Shown: positions 37,531 to 47,862 of the stretch, one piece after another
Layout of the letters: each line of letters opens with the position of its first letter
Position numbering within the stretch: position 1 is the stretch's first letter
DNA from: Bacteroidaceae bacterium
GTDB taxonomy: Bacteria > Bacteroidota > Bacteroidia > Bacteroidales > Bacteroidaceae
DNA length: 64,000 bases
Direction: 5' to 3'
NCBI GenBank assembly: GCA_900771425.1
Contig: CAAGNV010000065.1
Location: forward strand, 1-64,000
Made by a program: the position numbers and the translations under genes
The notes under the pieces: model-generated
Told to the model about the DNA's origin: nothing
The model's database searches: none
Seen by the model: the letters and a program-made list of their open reading frames with translations, nothing else

Positions 37531-39672
37531 TCAATGCCTATCTTCTGCATAGTACTCATTGTTATATACAGAACTTGGACAGAGTTCGATGAAGTCGAAT
37601 GCGAATTCGTTTGTCTCCGATTCCATCATCTGCTGCATACGTACGTAATGGTCTTCGTGTCCGTTGGTATGGAACTGAGTGATGACCTTACGGATTGTAT
37701 TGTTCTGGTCACGGTGAGAAGTACCGAATGTCTTAGAACCTTCGTTGGTAGCATCTGATGCATAAGTGTCCATTCCCTTCATCCAACCACGGTTGTGGAA
37801 TGACTGGTCGAATTGAGTGATTGCATCGTCGTCGCCGAGGTCAGAATCACTCTTCCATCCAATACGTGCGTCGTCGCCGCTAGGGCGCATGTCGAATGGG
37901 ATACCGCATGGTTTGCCGTCAAGATATACCTGAACGATTCCACGAGTGTTGAAACCGACACATGTCTGGAGGCGGAGTTCATAAGTACCTTCTGGAAGAG
38001 GTGGCAACTTGAATGTAAAGTCGTAACGTCCCTTAATGAGGAGTTCGTCACCCTGATAAGACCAGAATGTGAGGAAGCGGTTACGGACGTGCATGTGGGT
38101 TGCATCAGTAAATGTGAAGTTCTTTGCAGAACCTGGCTTGAAGCCGAGACATGTAGATGTGTTGGTTGCTGCATTACCGTGCTGACCACCTGTACCGTAG
38201 CGACCACCGTCAACAGTACTGCGAGTGTAGTGTCCGCGGGCACCGCTGGTCATGAAGTCTGGAGAAAGCGTACATGCGTCGAAGCGCATACGTTCACCAC
38301 CAATAACACGTTCCTGAGTCTGTTCACCGAAGAATACGATGTCATCAATATAGTGGTACAAACCATTGACTGCTGTCTGTGACTTTCCTGAGAGTGATTC
38401 ACTGGCAGAAAGTACTCGTGTGCCTGGAATCTTCACACCGCGTTCGTCTGCACGTGACATGACACCACGACGGTTGATGTAGAGACCTGACTGTGAACCT
38501 GAAGGGAATGAGAACTTCATGAGTGCGTATGGCATCATTGTCTCGTACCAGTCAGCGATATCGTACTTACGACGGTTGAAGTTGTAAGGGAGGTTTGTGT
38601 TTTCACCATCGACACAAGTCAGCTGATAATATGTAGCTGAGAATGGGAGGAGGTGATAAGAGATGAATCGGTTGAGAGAGTTACTACGATTTGCGAGATC
38701 GTCGAAGTACTGAGCATCCTCTGGATATACATCATCGTAGAGGGCAGCAGCCATTGCGCGGAGACTGTCGATGCCTGTCTGACATTTTGAGTAATCTACG
38801 TCGTAAGCCTTACCGTATTTTGCAATTGCAACGGATGGGTCTGTAACATCGATGAATGCACGGCGCATTACATCGTCAGTCTCGACAAATGCAGTATATT
38901 TGAAGAATCGCTTCTCCATGTACGCTACGTTGTCGCGCTCATTATCGTTTGCTGTTGAAAGCACCAGTTTGTCGTTTGTCCAGTCGATTGAGTCGGAACC
39001 TACATGATATGTTGTATCGATGTAGTCCTGCATCAAGCGGTCGAGACCTGTCATGTAGAGTGCAGTTGCAAACAATGTTGCTGTTGAGTCCTGGTCGATG
39101 AGGGCAGGAAGCATTTCGTTCTGAAGGTCGATTACACGGTCGATTGTGTGAACAACACCGTTAGCAACAGAGTCGTCAGGGTGAGTGATGATTGACTTCT
39201 TGTTGATACGCATGACAGGTGTATTCTGTCCTTCCGGAATGATAGAGTCACAAGTAATAGTGAGGAAGCGGTCGCACATGTTTGAGTGTGGGTAAACGCC
39301 GTCACTATAGTCTGTAGTGAAGTATGCTACTTCCTCGATGATGTGGTTCAATACCAAAGTATCGCAGTCAACCTGAGAAAGTTCTTCAACAGATGATACG
39401 TTTTTATTACGGAGATATTCGTCAATTGCAGCGTTTGTCGGTGCAAAGATAGTGTATTGACCATACGTTCCGATCAAGTCCAGCTTGTGTGAACGCTCAA
39501 CGGCTTTGACGAACTCACTGAACTGTGACTTGCTCTTCAGGAAGTCTGACGCATACTGCTTCGTAGAAGTATAGTAGTTGTCAACTCCTGGGTCGTCATC
39601 ACAGCTGAAAAAGGTTGCTGTCATTACCACGGCAACAGCCATGAACAATGAATATTTTATAATCGTTTTCAT
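37531..39672 (-). CDS. Fasciclin-domain lipoprotein (713 residues)
   Basis: The signal MKTIIKYSLFMAVAVVMTAT leads to lipobox FFSC with Cys24, then DDDPGVDN. A first FAS1 domain (about 45-185) has QYTIFAPTNAAIDEYL and GVVHTIDRVIDLQNEML. A second is suggested at about 290-460 with FISYHLLPFSATYY and AVNGLYHYIDDIVFF. The C-terminal domain (about 470-710) is beta-rich, with PPLPEGTYELRLQTC and GIVQVYLDGKPCGIP, similar to a jelly-roll carbohydrate-binding or DUF5108-like module. It sits 13 bp after SusD and 28 bp before the next fasciclin gene. Confidence 0.85.
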   Translation of the reverse strand: MKTIIKYSLFMAVAVVMTATFFSCDDDPGVDNYYTSTKQYASDFLKSKSQFSEFVKAVERSHKLDLIGTYGQYTIFAPTNAAIDEYLRNKNVSSVEELSQVDCDTLVLNHIIEEVAYFTTDYSDGVYPHSNMCDRFLTITCDSIIPEGQNTPVMRINKKSIITHPDDSVANGVVHTIDRVIDLQNEMLPALIDQDSTATLFATALYMTGLDRLMQDYIDTTYHVGSDSIDWTNDKLVLSTANDNERDNVAYMEKRFFKYTAFVETDDVMRRAFIDVTDPSVAIAKYGKAYDVDYSKCQTGIDSLRAMAAALYDDVYPEDAQYFDDLANRSNSLNRFISYHLLPFSATYYQLTCVDGENTNLPYNFNRRKYDIADWYETMMPYALMKFSFPSGSQSGLYINRRGVMSRADERGVKIPGTRVLSASESLSGKSQTAVNGLYHYIDDIVFFGEQTQERVIGGERMRFDACTLSPDFMTSGARGHYTRSTVDGGRYGTGGQHGNAATNTSTCLGFKPGSAKNFTFTDATHMHVRNRFLTFWSYQGDELLIKGRYDFTFKLPPLPEGTYELRLQTCVGFNTRGIVQVYLDGKPCGIPFDMRPSGDDARIGWKSDSDLGDDDAITQFDQSFHNRGWMKGMDTYASDATNEGSKTFGTSHRDQNNTIRKVITQFHTNGHEDHYVRMQQMMESETNEFAFDFIELCPSSVYNNEYYAEDRH

Positions 39673-39685
39673 ATTAGTTCTGAAT

Positions 39686-41578
39686 TTAGTTTTTTACAAC
39701 TTCTTCTTCATCATAATAACATGGGTTCTGAATAAGCTTTGGATTGATCTTCATCTGGTCCTTCAATACAGGCAGATACATGAACTCCATCTTGTTCATC
39801 TTAACCATTGCAGCACGCGATGCCTGGCTGAACTTTGAACTGATCTTTGACTTGAACCAGTTTGTGTTGCCGTCGCGGCGTGAGTGGCGTACCAAGTCAT
39901 AGTAGCGCTTGCCTTCGAACATGAGTTCGCGCTGGCGTTCGAGTTCAACCAGCTGGAGCAATTGTCCGCATGATGTGTATGATGACGCCTGTGGTTTGCA
40001 CTGAGAGTTGTCCCATGCACCAGGGTTTGAGCGCAAATATACTGCTGAAACGAGGTTGAACGCATCTTGGAAGAGCAATGTGTCAGAACTGAGTGCGCTT
40101 GCCTGCTGTGAAATCATCAAGTTAGAAGAGCTCAGGGATACAGTGTTTGTATTGACTGTCTCAGGGTTGATGAGCGATGCAAGGCAGACTTCTGCTTCTG
40201 CACGCATAAGCATGACGTCAGTGATACGGTAGAATATCCAGCCTTCTGTACGTGAACCTGATGAGCGGACATCCTGGTCAACAGCATGTGATGGCTTGGT
40301 CCACTTTGATGAACTTACCTTTCCGTAGTCGTTGCTTGAACCAGCCTTGTTGCTGGCTACAACATACTTCAGAATCTTGAAGACATCCTGATCGTCGTAC
40401 TTGAATGAAGCGATAGAACGGTAGTCTGTGACACAAGAGAATATCTTTTCATCATTATACACGGTGTTTTTGATTTCTTCTGTTATCAACTGAGTGTTGG
40501 CAGAGAGTTGCTGTGAGCGACCGCCACCTGCTGATGATGAGTTACCATAGAGTGACGAAACTGCTTCGTTCTTTTGCTTTGCATCGTCCTGAGTATCTTC
40601 GTATGTGAGTTCGAAGATGCTCTCGAATGAGTTACCCTTGCCGAAGATTGCGTTGGTAGCCAAAGGACCTTCTGTGTTCTTGCCTTCCTTTTCTTCTGCG
40701 AGGAGAGGGAAACGGAACTCGCTGTAAACGTCACGGTCAACTTGCTTAACCATGTCACCCTCTTCGTCGAGGTTGTACTCATAAGTCTTGAACTGCATTA
40801 CATAGTCGCAGCATTCGATACACTTCTGGTAGTATTGTTTCTGCTGTTCAGGAGTGAGCTTGTTGGCTGAGTAGTTGTCGGATGCACGCCAGAGGTAAAG
40901 GTCTGCCAGCAATGAGTAGATGGCAGCGCGTGTTACCTTACCTGTGCTGCTTCGCATGTCGTGAGCAAAGCGGCGAGGTGCAGCGTCCTTGTACTTCTCG
41001 AGGTCCATAATCAGTGTGTCGATGATGAGTTCGCCATCTGTCTGAGTGAGGAAGTATGGCTGACTGTCATCAATTGAAGGAGTGAATGAGAACGGAACTC
41101 GGCCGAATGCCTTTACGAGTTCGAAGTACATAAGGGCACGGAGCGTCTTCACTTCTGCGAGGTTTACAGCCAAGTCAGAATTTGAATAGTTAGGGTCCTT
41201 TTCTGCTACTTCAGGGGCATAGTGTTCAACGATGTTGCATCGGTTGATTACTACGTAGAATGATTGCCAGTCACAGATGGTGTTGGTGGTCTTCATGTTA
41301 CCATTCAACATGTTCTTGAGGTCTTCGCCTACATCCTGACCTTCTACGATATTGTCAGAACGTCCTTCACCCCATAATACCATTTTTTCAACGCAACCTT
41401 CTTCTTGTATTCCGAGATAGCATGAGCTGACAACACTCTGAACGTCCTGCTTGTTGGTCCAGAAGTTCTCGAGCACAACTTCATTCAATGGAAGAAGATC
41501 AAGGTCACAGCTTGCCACGGTCAGTCCCAAAGCAGCAACTAACCCGACAAGACTTATTTTCTTATTTATCTTTTTCAT
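39686..41578 (-). CDS. SusD/RagB-family outer-membrane lipoprotein (proximal copy)
   Basis: A 630-residue ligand-binding lipoprotein that should sit on the proximal SusC. The chosen start is the ATG at 41578. Reading further upstream needs a TTG start. Lipobox VASC gives Cys at about 24, then DLDLLPLNEVVLENFW. The conserved SusD blocks are present: EVKTLRALMYFELVKAFGRVPF (about 145-166), RAAIYSLLADLYLWRAS and RQRELMFEGKRYYDLVRHSRR near the end. The FEGKRYYDLVRH motif is textbook RagB/SusD, unlike the modified distal copy. Ligand unknown. Confidence 0.93.
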   Translation of the reverse strand: MKKINKKISLVGLVAALGLTVASCDLDLLPLNEVVLENFWTNKQDVQSVVSSCYLGIQEEGCVEKMVLWGEGRSDNIVEGQDVGEDLKNMLNGNMKTTNTICDWQSFYVVINRCNIVEHYAPEVAEKDPNYSNSDLAVNLAEVKTLRALMYFELVKAFGRVPFSFTPSIDDSQPYFLTQTDGELIIDTLIMDLEKYKDAAPRRFAHDMRSSTGKVTRAAIYSLLADLYLWRASDNYSANKLTPEQQKQYYQKCIECCDYVMQFKTYEYNLDEEGDMVKQVDRDVYSEFRFPLLAEEKEGKNTEGPLATNAIFGKGNSFESIFELTYEDTQDDAKQKNEAVSSLYGNSSSAGGGRSQQLSANTQLITEEIKNTVYNDEKIFSCVTDYRSIASFKYDDQDVFKILKYVVASNKAGSSNDYGKVSSSKWTKPSHAVDQDVRSSGSRTEGWIFYRITDVMLMRAEAEVCLASLINPETVNTNTVSLSSSNLMISQQASALSSDTLLFQDAFNLVSAVYLRSNPGAWDNSQCKPQASSYTSCGQLLQLVELERQRELMFEGKRYYDLVRHSRRDGNTNWFKSKISSKFSQASRAAMVKMNKMEFMYLPVLKDQMKINPKLIQNPCYYDEEEVVKN

Positions 41579-41593
41579 ACGAATTTCCAATTA

Positions 41594-44500
41594 TTATAAT
41601 CCAACATTCAGACTAAATGTAAATGATTTAGAGCGTGGAGTTCTTGCACCGTCGCGAGCTGGTGACCAACCGCCTTGTGAGATTTCAGGGTCAACACCTG
41701 AGTACTTTGTAATCTTGAACAGGTTGTTGATGTTCAAGCTGGCAGTGAGTCGGCTGAGGCCTAAGGTCTTCTGCACAAAGTTCTTGTCGAAGTTGTATGA
41801 CAGCTGAATGTAGTTGAGACGGAGGAATGATGCTTCTTCCACGAAACGGTCGCTACCTAAATAATTATAGGTGTCGTAGTTTGTACGTGTCGTTGCAGCG
41901 CGTGGGAGGTAAGTGATGTCACCTTCGTTGTGCCAACGCCAGTTGACTGAGCGGCACTGGTTGTTGTTGTTTGCCATGCTTTCTGCTTCCATACGTGCAC
42001 CGTTGATGACCTTGTTGCCGAAACGGTAGTTGAACTGCATGTTGACCTTCCACTTGTCGTAAGTGAACTTGAATCCGAAACCACCGGTCAACTTTGGAAG
42101 TGAAGAACCGAGGTAAACGATATCGAGTTCGTTGATCTGACCGTCGTGGTTGATGTCTTCGTACTTGGCATCACCGCCTACGAACTTGTACATCTTACCG
42201 TTGTAGTCGAAGTACATGTCCTTTGGATTACCCTTTGAGTTGAGTATTACCTCACCTTCAGCGTTGCGTGCTACTGGTGCGTCAGGACCGCTTACGCCTG
42301 GTACTTCTTCTGGGCTGTAGTCTGTGTACTGGTATGTACCGAGATAACGGAAGCCGTAGATTGAACCAAGTGGGTTGTGGAGCTGTACGCGTGAGAGGTA
42401 CTGTGAGTTCGAGAAGTTGAATTCGTCGTTCATGCCTTCAAGCACTGTTTCTTCCATCTCGAGGATTTCGTTGCGGTTGTTTGCGAACGAGATGTTGAAG
42501 TCTGCCTGGAACTTGCCGGCCTTGATGACTTCGTTTCCGTTGATGTTGAATTCCCAACCATTGTTGCGCATCTTTCCGCAGTTCTTGTATGAGAGTGATG
42601 CATAACCTGATGAACTTGGGATCTTGTAGTTTGGCATGAGTAGGTCGGTGGTTGTTCTTCTGTAGATAGAGACGTCACCGGAGATCTTGTTGTCGAAGAA
42701 GCCGAAGTCGAAACCTAAGTTCCATTCCTGCAGACGTTCGCAGCTGAGGTCTTCCAGACGTATGTTGTCAGGATAAACTGATGGGAGTCCGAGGTATGTG
42801 CCGCCTGTCTTGTACTTGCTGTAGAACAAGCCTTCAGAGCCTGGTGCGTTACCTGAGTTACCCCAGCTTGGACGGATTGAGAGCATTGACAGCCACTTCA
42901 CGTTTTCCATGAATGGTTCGTCGCTGATGTTCCATCGAGCAGAGAGACTTGGTGATATGATCCAGCGCTTGCCAGGACCGAACTTGGTAGAACCGTCGGC
43001 GCGTACTGTAGCACCGAGTACGTAGCGTCCCTTGTATGAGTAGTGGGTCTGCCATGTAACGCCCATGCTCTTCCATTCACCTGCTGATGTGCTGAAGCCT
43101 GTTGGCACACCGCCGTCGGCGAATGCTGATGAGATGCTGCTTGTAGGCAACCACTTCTGTGATACGTTCTGTGATGTAGAGCTACCTGTGTTGTACTCGT
43201 AGCGCAACATTGTCATGAGTGAATGACCTTCGGCATTGAAGTGTGGAGTGAATGTCAGGACATGACGTGTTGAGAGTGAGTGGCTCTTGTATGCACTGGC
43301 TGTTGCTGAGTTGTAGTTGTCGTTTGACCAGTTGTTTGAGATCAGAACACCTGGTAGGAACGAGTCGTTGTCGTTGTTGTTGATGCTGAAGTGTACCTGT
43401 CCTTCGTATGTCAGCTTGCTCTGGTCCATTTCTGTACCGAGGAGTTCATACTTGAGGATGAGTTCAGGTGTGAGCTGTACGTTCTTTTCGTTGCTCTTTG
43501 CGAGGTGTGCTACTGCGACAGGGTTTGGAATTCCGTACTGGTCGCCGAGCAATGACTGCTGGTCGCTGTTGAAGTCGCTACCACTACCTGCGCGGACTGG
43601 TGAGTCAACGTAAGGGTTCATTGTATAGAAACGGTCTGTGTCGTTTCCGTCGGCGTCTTCTTCGTAGATTGATACGTTAGGCATCTTCTTATACGCAATA
43701 GAGAGGAGGTCACCGCCGTAGCTGGTGTTGTTTCTCTTATTATTAGTATAGGTGAGGTCGAAGTTGGTGCGGACGGTGAGTCGGTCACTGATGAAGTAGT
43801 CGAGTGCTACACGTGTAGTGAAACGGTCGAGCTTCTGCTTGATGACTGAACCGGTCTGGTTGTCGTATCCGGCAGACACACGGAAGTTAGCCTTGTCACC
43901 ACCACCGGTGAGTGATATGAAGTGCTGCTGCTGTGCGCCGAATGATCTGATGGCATCTACCCAGTCGGTATTGTCGTTGAACATGTTGTACTCTGAGAAG
44001 TTCTTGTCGTAGTTGATTTCTGGCATGTAGTTTACGTTGCCTTTTTCACTGTAGTCTGACTTGAGCTGTGGGTTGAAGTATGCTTCCTTCATGTACATGG
44101 TGTATTCGTCACCGTTGAGGAGTTTCATGCCGTCAGGCATCCATGTGCCTGTGAAACGGAATGAGTAGTCAACCTGTGTCTTACCCTTGCGTCCACGCTT
44201 TGTCTTGATTTCGATTACACCGTTACCGCCTCGTACACCCCAGATGGCTGTTGCTGCTGCGTCCTTGAGGACTGTGATGCTTTCGATGTCTTCTGGGTTG
44301 ACGTTGAGGAGTTCAGCGAATCGGTCTTCGTTGGCGTTGGTGAAGTCGAAGTCTTTTGAACGGTCGTTGTCAAAGATGTTGCCGTTGACTACGATGAGTG
44401 GTTCTGCGTTTCCGTAGATGGTGCTGACACCACGCAGACGCATTGTTGTTCCGGCTCCGAGGTTACCTGAGTTTGACACGATGTCGAGACCTGCGATACG

Positions 44501-44971
44501 TCCCTGGAGTGCTTCATCGACACTGGTCATGGTTACGTTCTCGAATTCCTTCATGTCGATTGTCTGTGTAGCAACTGAGATTTCGGTTACTGGAATTGAG
44601 AGGCCTGTGTTCTGTGTCTTCTTGACTGCCTTGATTTCGACAGTGCCCAGCATGGTGTTGCTCTTGAGGACGATCTTGAATGTCTTTTTGTTGATTGGGC
44701 TGTTGAATGTGGCATAACCAACATAAGAGACTTGGATGTGGTCCTTAGGGTTGACGCATCGGAATGAGAAGTTACCGTTGATGTCGGTAACGCTGTGTGC
44801 CACGATACGCTTGTTGGCATCGATTTCAACGACGTTCACCATCATCAGTGGTTCGATATCGTCAGCCACGGTACCTGATATGACATCACCTGCCTTTACT
44901 TGTGCATTTGCGCAGATGCTGAATGCAAAGAGCAATGCTATGGCTATAGTATAATTTAGTATCTGTTTCAT
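41594..44971 (-). CDS. SusC/RagA-family TonB-linked outer-membrane protein (proximal copy)
   Basis: A 1125-residue TonB-dependent transporter. The signal peptide ends at ANAQ (about 24). A carboxypeptidase-regulatory-like domain (about 30-108) has GDVISGTVADDIEPLMMVNV. The plug has the standard SusC signatures ALQGRIAGLDIVSNSG and LRGVSTIYGNAEPLIVVNG, followed by VLKDAAATAIWGVRGGNGVI. The barrel ends TFSLNVGL. It should pair with the SusD encoded 15 bp downstream. It lies 8 bp after the 960-residue fasciclin gene, so translation may be coupled. Confidence 0.97.
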   Translation of the reverse strand: MKQILNYTIAIALLFAFSICANAQVKAGDVISGTVADDIEPLMMVNVVEIDANKRIVAHSVTDINGNFSFRCVNPKDHIQVSYVGYATFNSPINKKTFKIVLKSNTMLGTVEIKAVKKTQNTGLSIPVTEISVATQTIDMKEFENVTMTSVDEALQGRIAGLDIVSNSGNLGAGTTMRLRGVSTIYGNAEPLIVVNGNIFDNDRSKDFDFTNANEDRFAELLNVNPEDIESITVLKDAAATAIWGVRGGNGVIEIKTKRGRKGKTQVDYSFRFTGTWMPDGMKLLNGDEYTMYMKEAYFNPQLKSDYSEKGNVNYMPEINYDKNFSEYNMFNDNTDWVDAIRSFGAQQQHFISLTGGGDKANFRVSAGYDNQTGSVIKQKLDRFTTRVALDYFISDRLTVRTNFDLTYTNNKRNNTSYGGDLLSIAYKKMPNVSIYEEDADGNDTDRFYTMNPYVDSPVRAGSGSDFNSDQQSLLGDQYGIPNPVAVAHLAKSNEKNVQLTPELILKYELLGTEMDQSKLTYEGQVHFSINNNDNDSFLPGVLISNNWSNDNYNSATASAYKSHSLSTRHVLTFTPHFNAEGHSLMTMLRYEYNTGSSTSQNVSQKWLPTSSISSAFADGGVPTGFSTSAGEWKSMGVTWQTHYSYKGRYVLGATVRADGSTKFGPGKRWIISPSLSARWNISDEPFMENVKWLSMLSIRPSWGNSGNAPGSEGLFYSKYKTGGTYLGLPSVYPDNIRLEDLSCERLQEWNLGFDFGFFDNKISGDVSIYRRTTTDLLMPNYKIPSSSGYASLSYKNCGKMRNNGWEFNINGNEVIKAGKFQADFNISFANNRNEILEMEETVLEGMNDEFNFSNSQYLSRVQLHNPLGSIYGFRYLGTYQYTDYSPEEVPGVSGPDAPVARNAEGEVILNSKGNPKDMYFDYNGKMYKFVGGDAKYEDINHDGQINELDIVYLGSSLPKLTGGFGFKFTYDKWKVNMQFNYRFGNKVINGARMEAESMANNNNQCRSVNWRWHNEGDITYLPRAATTRTNYDTYNYLGSDRFVEEASFLRLNYIQLSYNFDKNFVQKTLGLSRLTASLNINNLFKITKYSGVDPEISQGGWSPARDGARTPRSKSFTFSLNVGL

Positions 44972-44979
44972 GGCTATTG

Positions 44980-47862
44980 TTATTTACGGTAAATAGTATT
45001 CTTGATACCTGATGCACTGGTAAGTGCGCGATCCTTGTAGATGAACTGGTTCTTGTCAGGATCGGTTGATGGCTTGCCTGTTGCTGGATCTTTCTCGAAA
45101 CAATAATAGAGAGGGTGATTGACTGCGTGGATTACTGCGCTTGATGAGTTGTCAATCTTACATTCGTATGCACGCTTGATTTCGCGCTTTGAGTTGTCGT
45201 CGATGAGCCACCATTCGCGGGCCATGAGGTTGTGGTAGCCGTCACGTGTGATGACGTCTGCCTTGCGGCCGGCCTCGTCTGTAACTGAGAGTGCGGTTGC
45301 GCTTGAGTTGACGTTGATCTTGTATGGACGACCTGGAGTATATGAGTCGAGGAGGTTTCCTTCTTCATCGACTGCAATATGGAGCTTGGTCTTGCCTGAC
45401 TCGTATTTGCCGCTTTCGAAGCCTGCGTCAACGTAGATTGAGTTATCCTGGATGTGATACTTCACGAAGTCGAGCATGATGGCCTTGAGTGAGTCGGCAT
45501 GGAATGTACCGCCTTCTTCCTCGTCGAGGGCTTCGGCTGCATCGACCATGTCGAATGTTGGAAGACCGTCGGCGAATGCTTCTGCCAATGCCTGGTTGGT
45601 TGGCACGTAGATGGTGTAGTGGTAGTTGTTGAGCAGGTATGAGATGCTCTTGGTATCTACGTGGAGGAGGTTACCGAATGTCTGGTTGGCTGCTGGCATA
45701 AAGTCTTTGTTGTCCTGCTTTACGCTTGTAGGAGCCTGGGTTGATACGGCGCCGCAGTACTGGAGGAGCTTGAGGAAGTCTGAGAAGTCGTCGTTCTCGT
45801 TGAGCATCTGTGCTACTGACTTGGTTGTTCCCATTGCAATGCCGTCGGCAACGTATGCGTAACCGTTCTTCATCTTGAAAATCTGATGAGGAACGAGTTC
45901 TGTACCGTGTTCCTGCTGCCAAGATGCCTGGATGGTTGTTGCTGTTGGGTTCTCAGGGTTGTCAACGTCTGTGCCGTCGAACTTGATGAAGTTGTTACCC
46001 TTGGTCTTGTAGTACTTCTTGCCTGGTACTGGAATTGAATCGCCGATAGCGATGATGTTGTCGAGCAGGTCATTCATTCGGTTGAAGATGATACCGTTGT
46101 TTGTTCCGTTCTTGAGGGTAACGATGTACTTGCCTGCTACGGCTGAACCGTCATCGTTGAGTGTGCACTCATATACGTCTGCCACGATGTTCTTGGCTGT
46201 CTCGTCGAAACGGAACTGCCAGAGGTTTGGTGTGCTCTGACCGTATGATACAGGGTCGATGTATGTGAGCATACCCTTGTTTGAAGGGATGACGAAACGA
46301 TACTTGGCAACCATTGAGTTGAGGTACTTGTCGTAGTCCATAGTCATGATGGCGTTGTTGATGACCTTCATCTGGGTTGTATCGACAACTACAGGGAAGA
46401 GGACTGATGAGTACGACTTTGGTGCGAACACGTTCTTTGTGAAATAAACGGCACCGTTACATCCGAGTACTACGTTCTCGATACTGTCGCGGCTGAGGCC
46501 GATTTTCTCGTTTGCATCGTCGAGCACGTCCTTGAAGTTTGTAGGGAGGGTTCCGACGAATGAGTTGAACATATTCACGTTGACCAGCTTAGCGATTACG
46601 GATGTAGGAACTGTATTGAGTTCGCCGATCATGCCTGGCTCGGTTGCATACTTGGCATAGTAGTTCTTGATAACGCGGCCGTCGCCTTCGTTCCACCACT
46701 TGTCGATTGCTTCATCAGTTGGAGCAAGCATCACTGCCATGTCCTCCATGAGGGCTGTACGTGGGTTGGAAACGTTTGAGACGAATGCGTTCCATCCTGG
46801 GTCGAACTTCAGGAGGTTTTCCTTGGCATCGAAGATGTTGCCGTCCTTGTCGGTTGTGAACGCAACGTCTGACGAACTACCTGCTGACACTGTTGAACCG
46901 TACGAACGCTGTGAGAAGTAACGCTTTACGAATACGTTCTCGGCACGTGAGTTGCCTGCGTAAGCGCGGGTTACGGCTGCTGAGTCCTGAGGTGCTGCGA
47001 AGCGGTCAAGGATTGAGCTGTAGTAAGTTGACTTTGGATTCGATGCAATAATCTTTGCCATGTTGTCGAGAGGAAGGATTACTTTGTCAACTTCATGAAT
47101 GAATCCGTTCAGACAGAAGATGTTTGCCTTACCTTCTGCAACTTTGACGCGTGCGTTGTTCACATACACGTCGTCGCTGTGGAATGTGCCGTCAGGTACT
47201 CCGTAGAGGAAGTCAACATCATTGGTTGACAACTTATTGCCCTGAAGGAACTTTCCGTTGAAGTGTACCATTGGAGGTGCTGTGGCATCCTCGAACAGGA
47301 CGATTGTGTCAAGTCCTGTAATGGCACTGAAATACTTGTTCTTAGGCAGGGTAGCATCATAATCACTTGAAGTGAAGACTGCTACTGAGTCGAGGACTGA
47401 CTGAGAAGAAACACGGCGGAATACTTCTCCTGGTACTGGACCACCTGTCGTTGAACCTGGCTGAGCTGATGAAAGAAGCGTCGTTGGGTAAGGGTTGTCA
47501 ATCATCGCTGAATAGAGCAACAGTTTCTTCTGTGCCATTGACAGTTCTGAATAACTACGCACTCCCCATGGGTTCGATTTGAAGAACTCGGCGAACGCAT
47601 CGTCGTCAGCAACGAACAAGGTTTTACTACCTGTCTTGGAAAGAACTTCTTGTTCACCAAGATCCTGGATGAGTTGCACGAAATTAGTAAAATTACCTTC
47701 GCTCTCGACATAACCGAAGAGACTGTTCAGTCCTGAAGGCTGATCATTCTCGCGGTCTAATGCCTCGTCAGAGCAAGAGTAAAAACCTAATGATGCAACA
47801 AGCAGAGCGCCTCCTACCAGAAGGTGCTTGCTAAGGTTTTGCCTTTGTAAGTTACGCAACAT
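44980..47862 (-). CDS. Large multi-fasciclin lipoprotein (960 residues)
   Basis: First gene of the operon. Signal and lipobox LGFYSC give Cys30, then SDEALDREND. At least two FAS1 domains and up to four FAS1-like repeats are suggested: (1) about 45-270 with KTLFVADDDAFAEFF and CLNGFIHEVDKVILPLDNM; (2) about 280-500 with AVMLAPTDEAIDKWW and GCNGAVYFTKNVFAPK; (3) about 500-680, divergent, with PYVADGIAMG-like strands; (4) about 690-930 with YTIYVPTNQALAEAF and AVIHAVNHPLYY. Chains of FAS1 domains commonly act in cell adhesion or glycan contact. Here a surface-exposed arm of the SusCD complex is a reasonable guess. Confidence 0.87.
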   Translation of the reverse strand: MLRNLQRQNLSKHLLVGGALLVASLGFYSCSDEALDRENDQPSGLNSLFGYVESEGNFTNFVQLIQDLGEQEVLSKTGSKTLFVADDDAFAEFFKSNPWGVRSYSELSMAQKKLLLYSAMIDNPYPTTLLSSAQPGSTTGGPVPGEVFRRVSSQSVLDSVAVFTSSDYDATLPKNKYFSAITGLDTIVLFEDATAPPMVHFNGKFLQGNKLSTNDVDFLYGVPDGTFHSDDVYVNNARVKVAEGKANIFCLNGFIHEVDKVILPLDNMAKIIASNPKSTYYSSILDRFAAPQDSAAVTRAYAGNSRAENVFVKRYFSQRSYGSTVSAGSSSDVAFTTDKDGNIFDAKENLLKFDPGWNAFVSNVSNPRTALMEDMAVMLAPTDEAIDKWWNEGDGRVIKNYYAKYATEPGMIGELNTVPTSVIAKLVNVNMFNSFVGTLPTNFKDVLDDANEKIGLSRDSIENVVLGCNGAVYFTKNVFAPKSYSSVLFPVVVDTTQMKVINNAIMTMDYDKYLNSMVAKYRFVIPSNKGMLTYIDPVSYGQSTPNLWQFRFDETAKNIVADVYECTLNDDGSAVAGKYIVTLKNGTNNGIIFNRMNDLLDNIIAIGDSIPVPGKKYYKTKGNNFIKFDGTDVDNPENPTATTIQASWQQEHGTELVPHQIFKMKNGYAYVADGIAMGTTKSVAQMLNENDDFSDFLKLLQYCGAVSTQAPTSVKQDNKDFMPAANQTFGNLLHVDTKSISYLLNNYHYTIYVPTNQALAEAFADGLPTFDMVDAAEALDEEEGGTFHADSLKAIMLDFVKYHIQDNSIYVDAGFESGKYESGKTKLHIAVDEEGNLLDSYTPGRPYKINVNSSATALSVTDEAGRKADVITRDGYHNLMAREWWLIDDNSKREIKRAYECKIDNSSSAVIHAVNHPLYYCFEKDPATGKPSTDPDKNQFIYKDRALTSASGIKNTIYRK

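Noticed and set aside
37813..38382. Long Cys/Thr/Val-rich frames antisense to the fasciclin and rpoC genes
   Set aside because: Antisense shadows of strongly supported genes; the residue bias follows from the sense codon usage.
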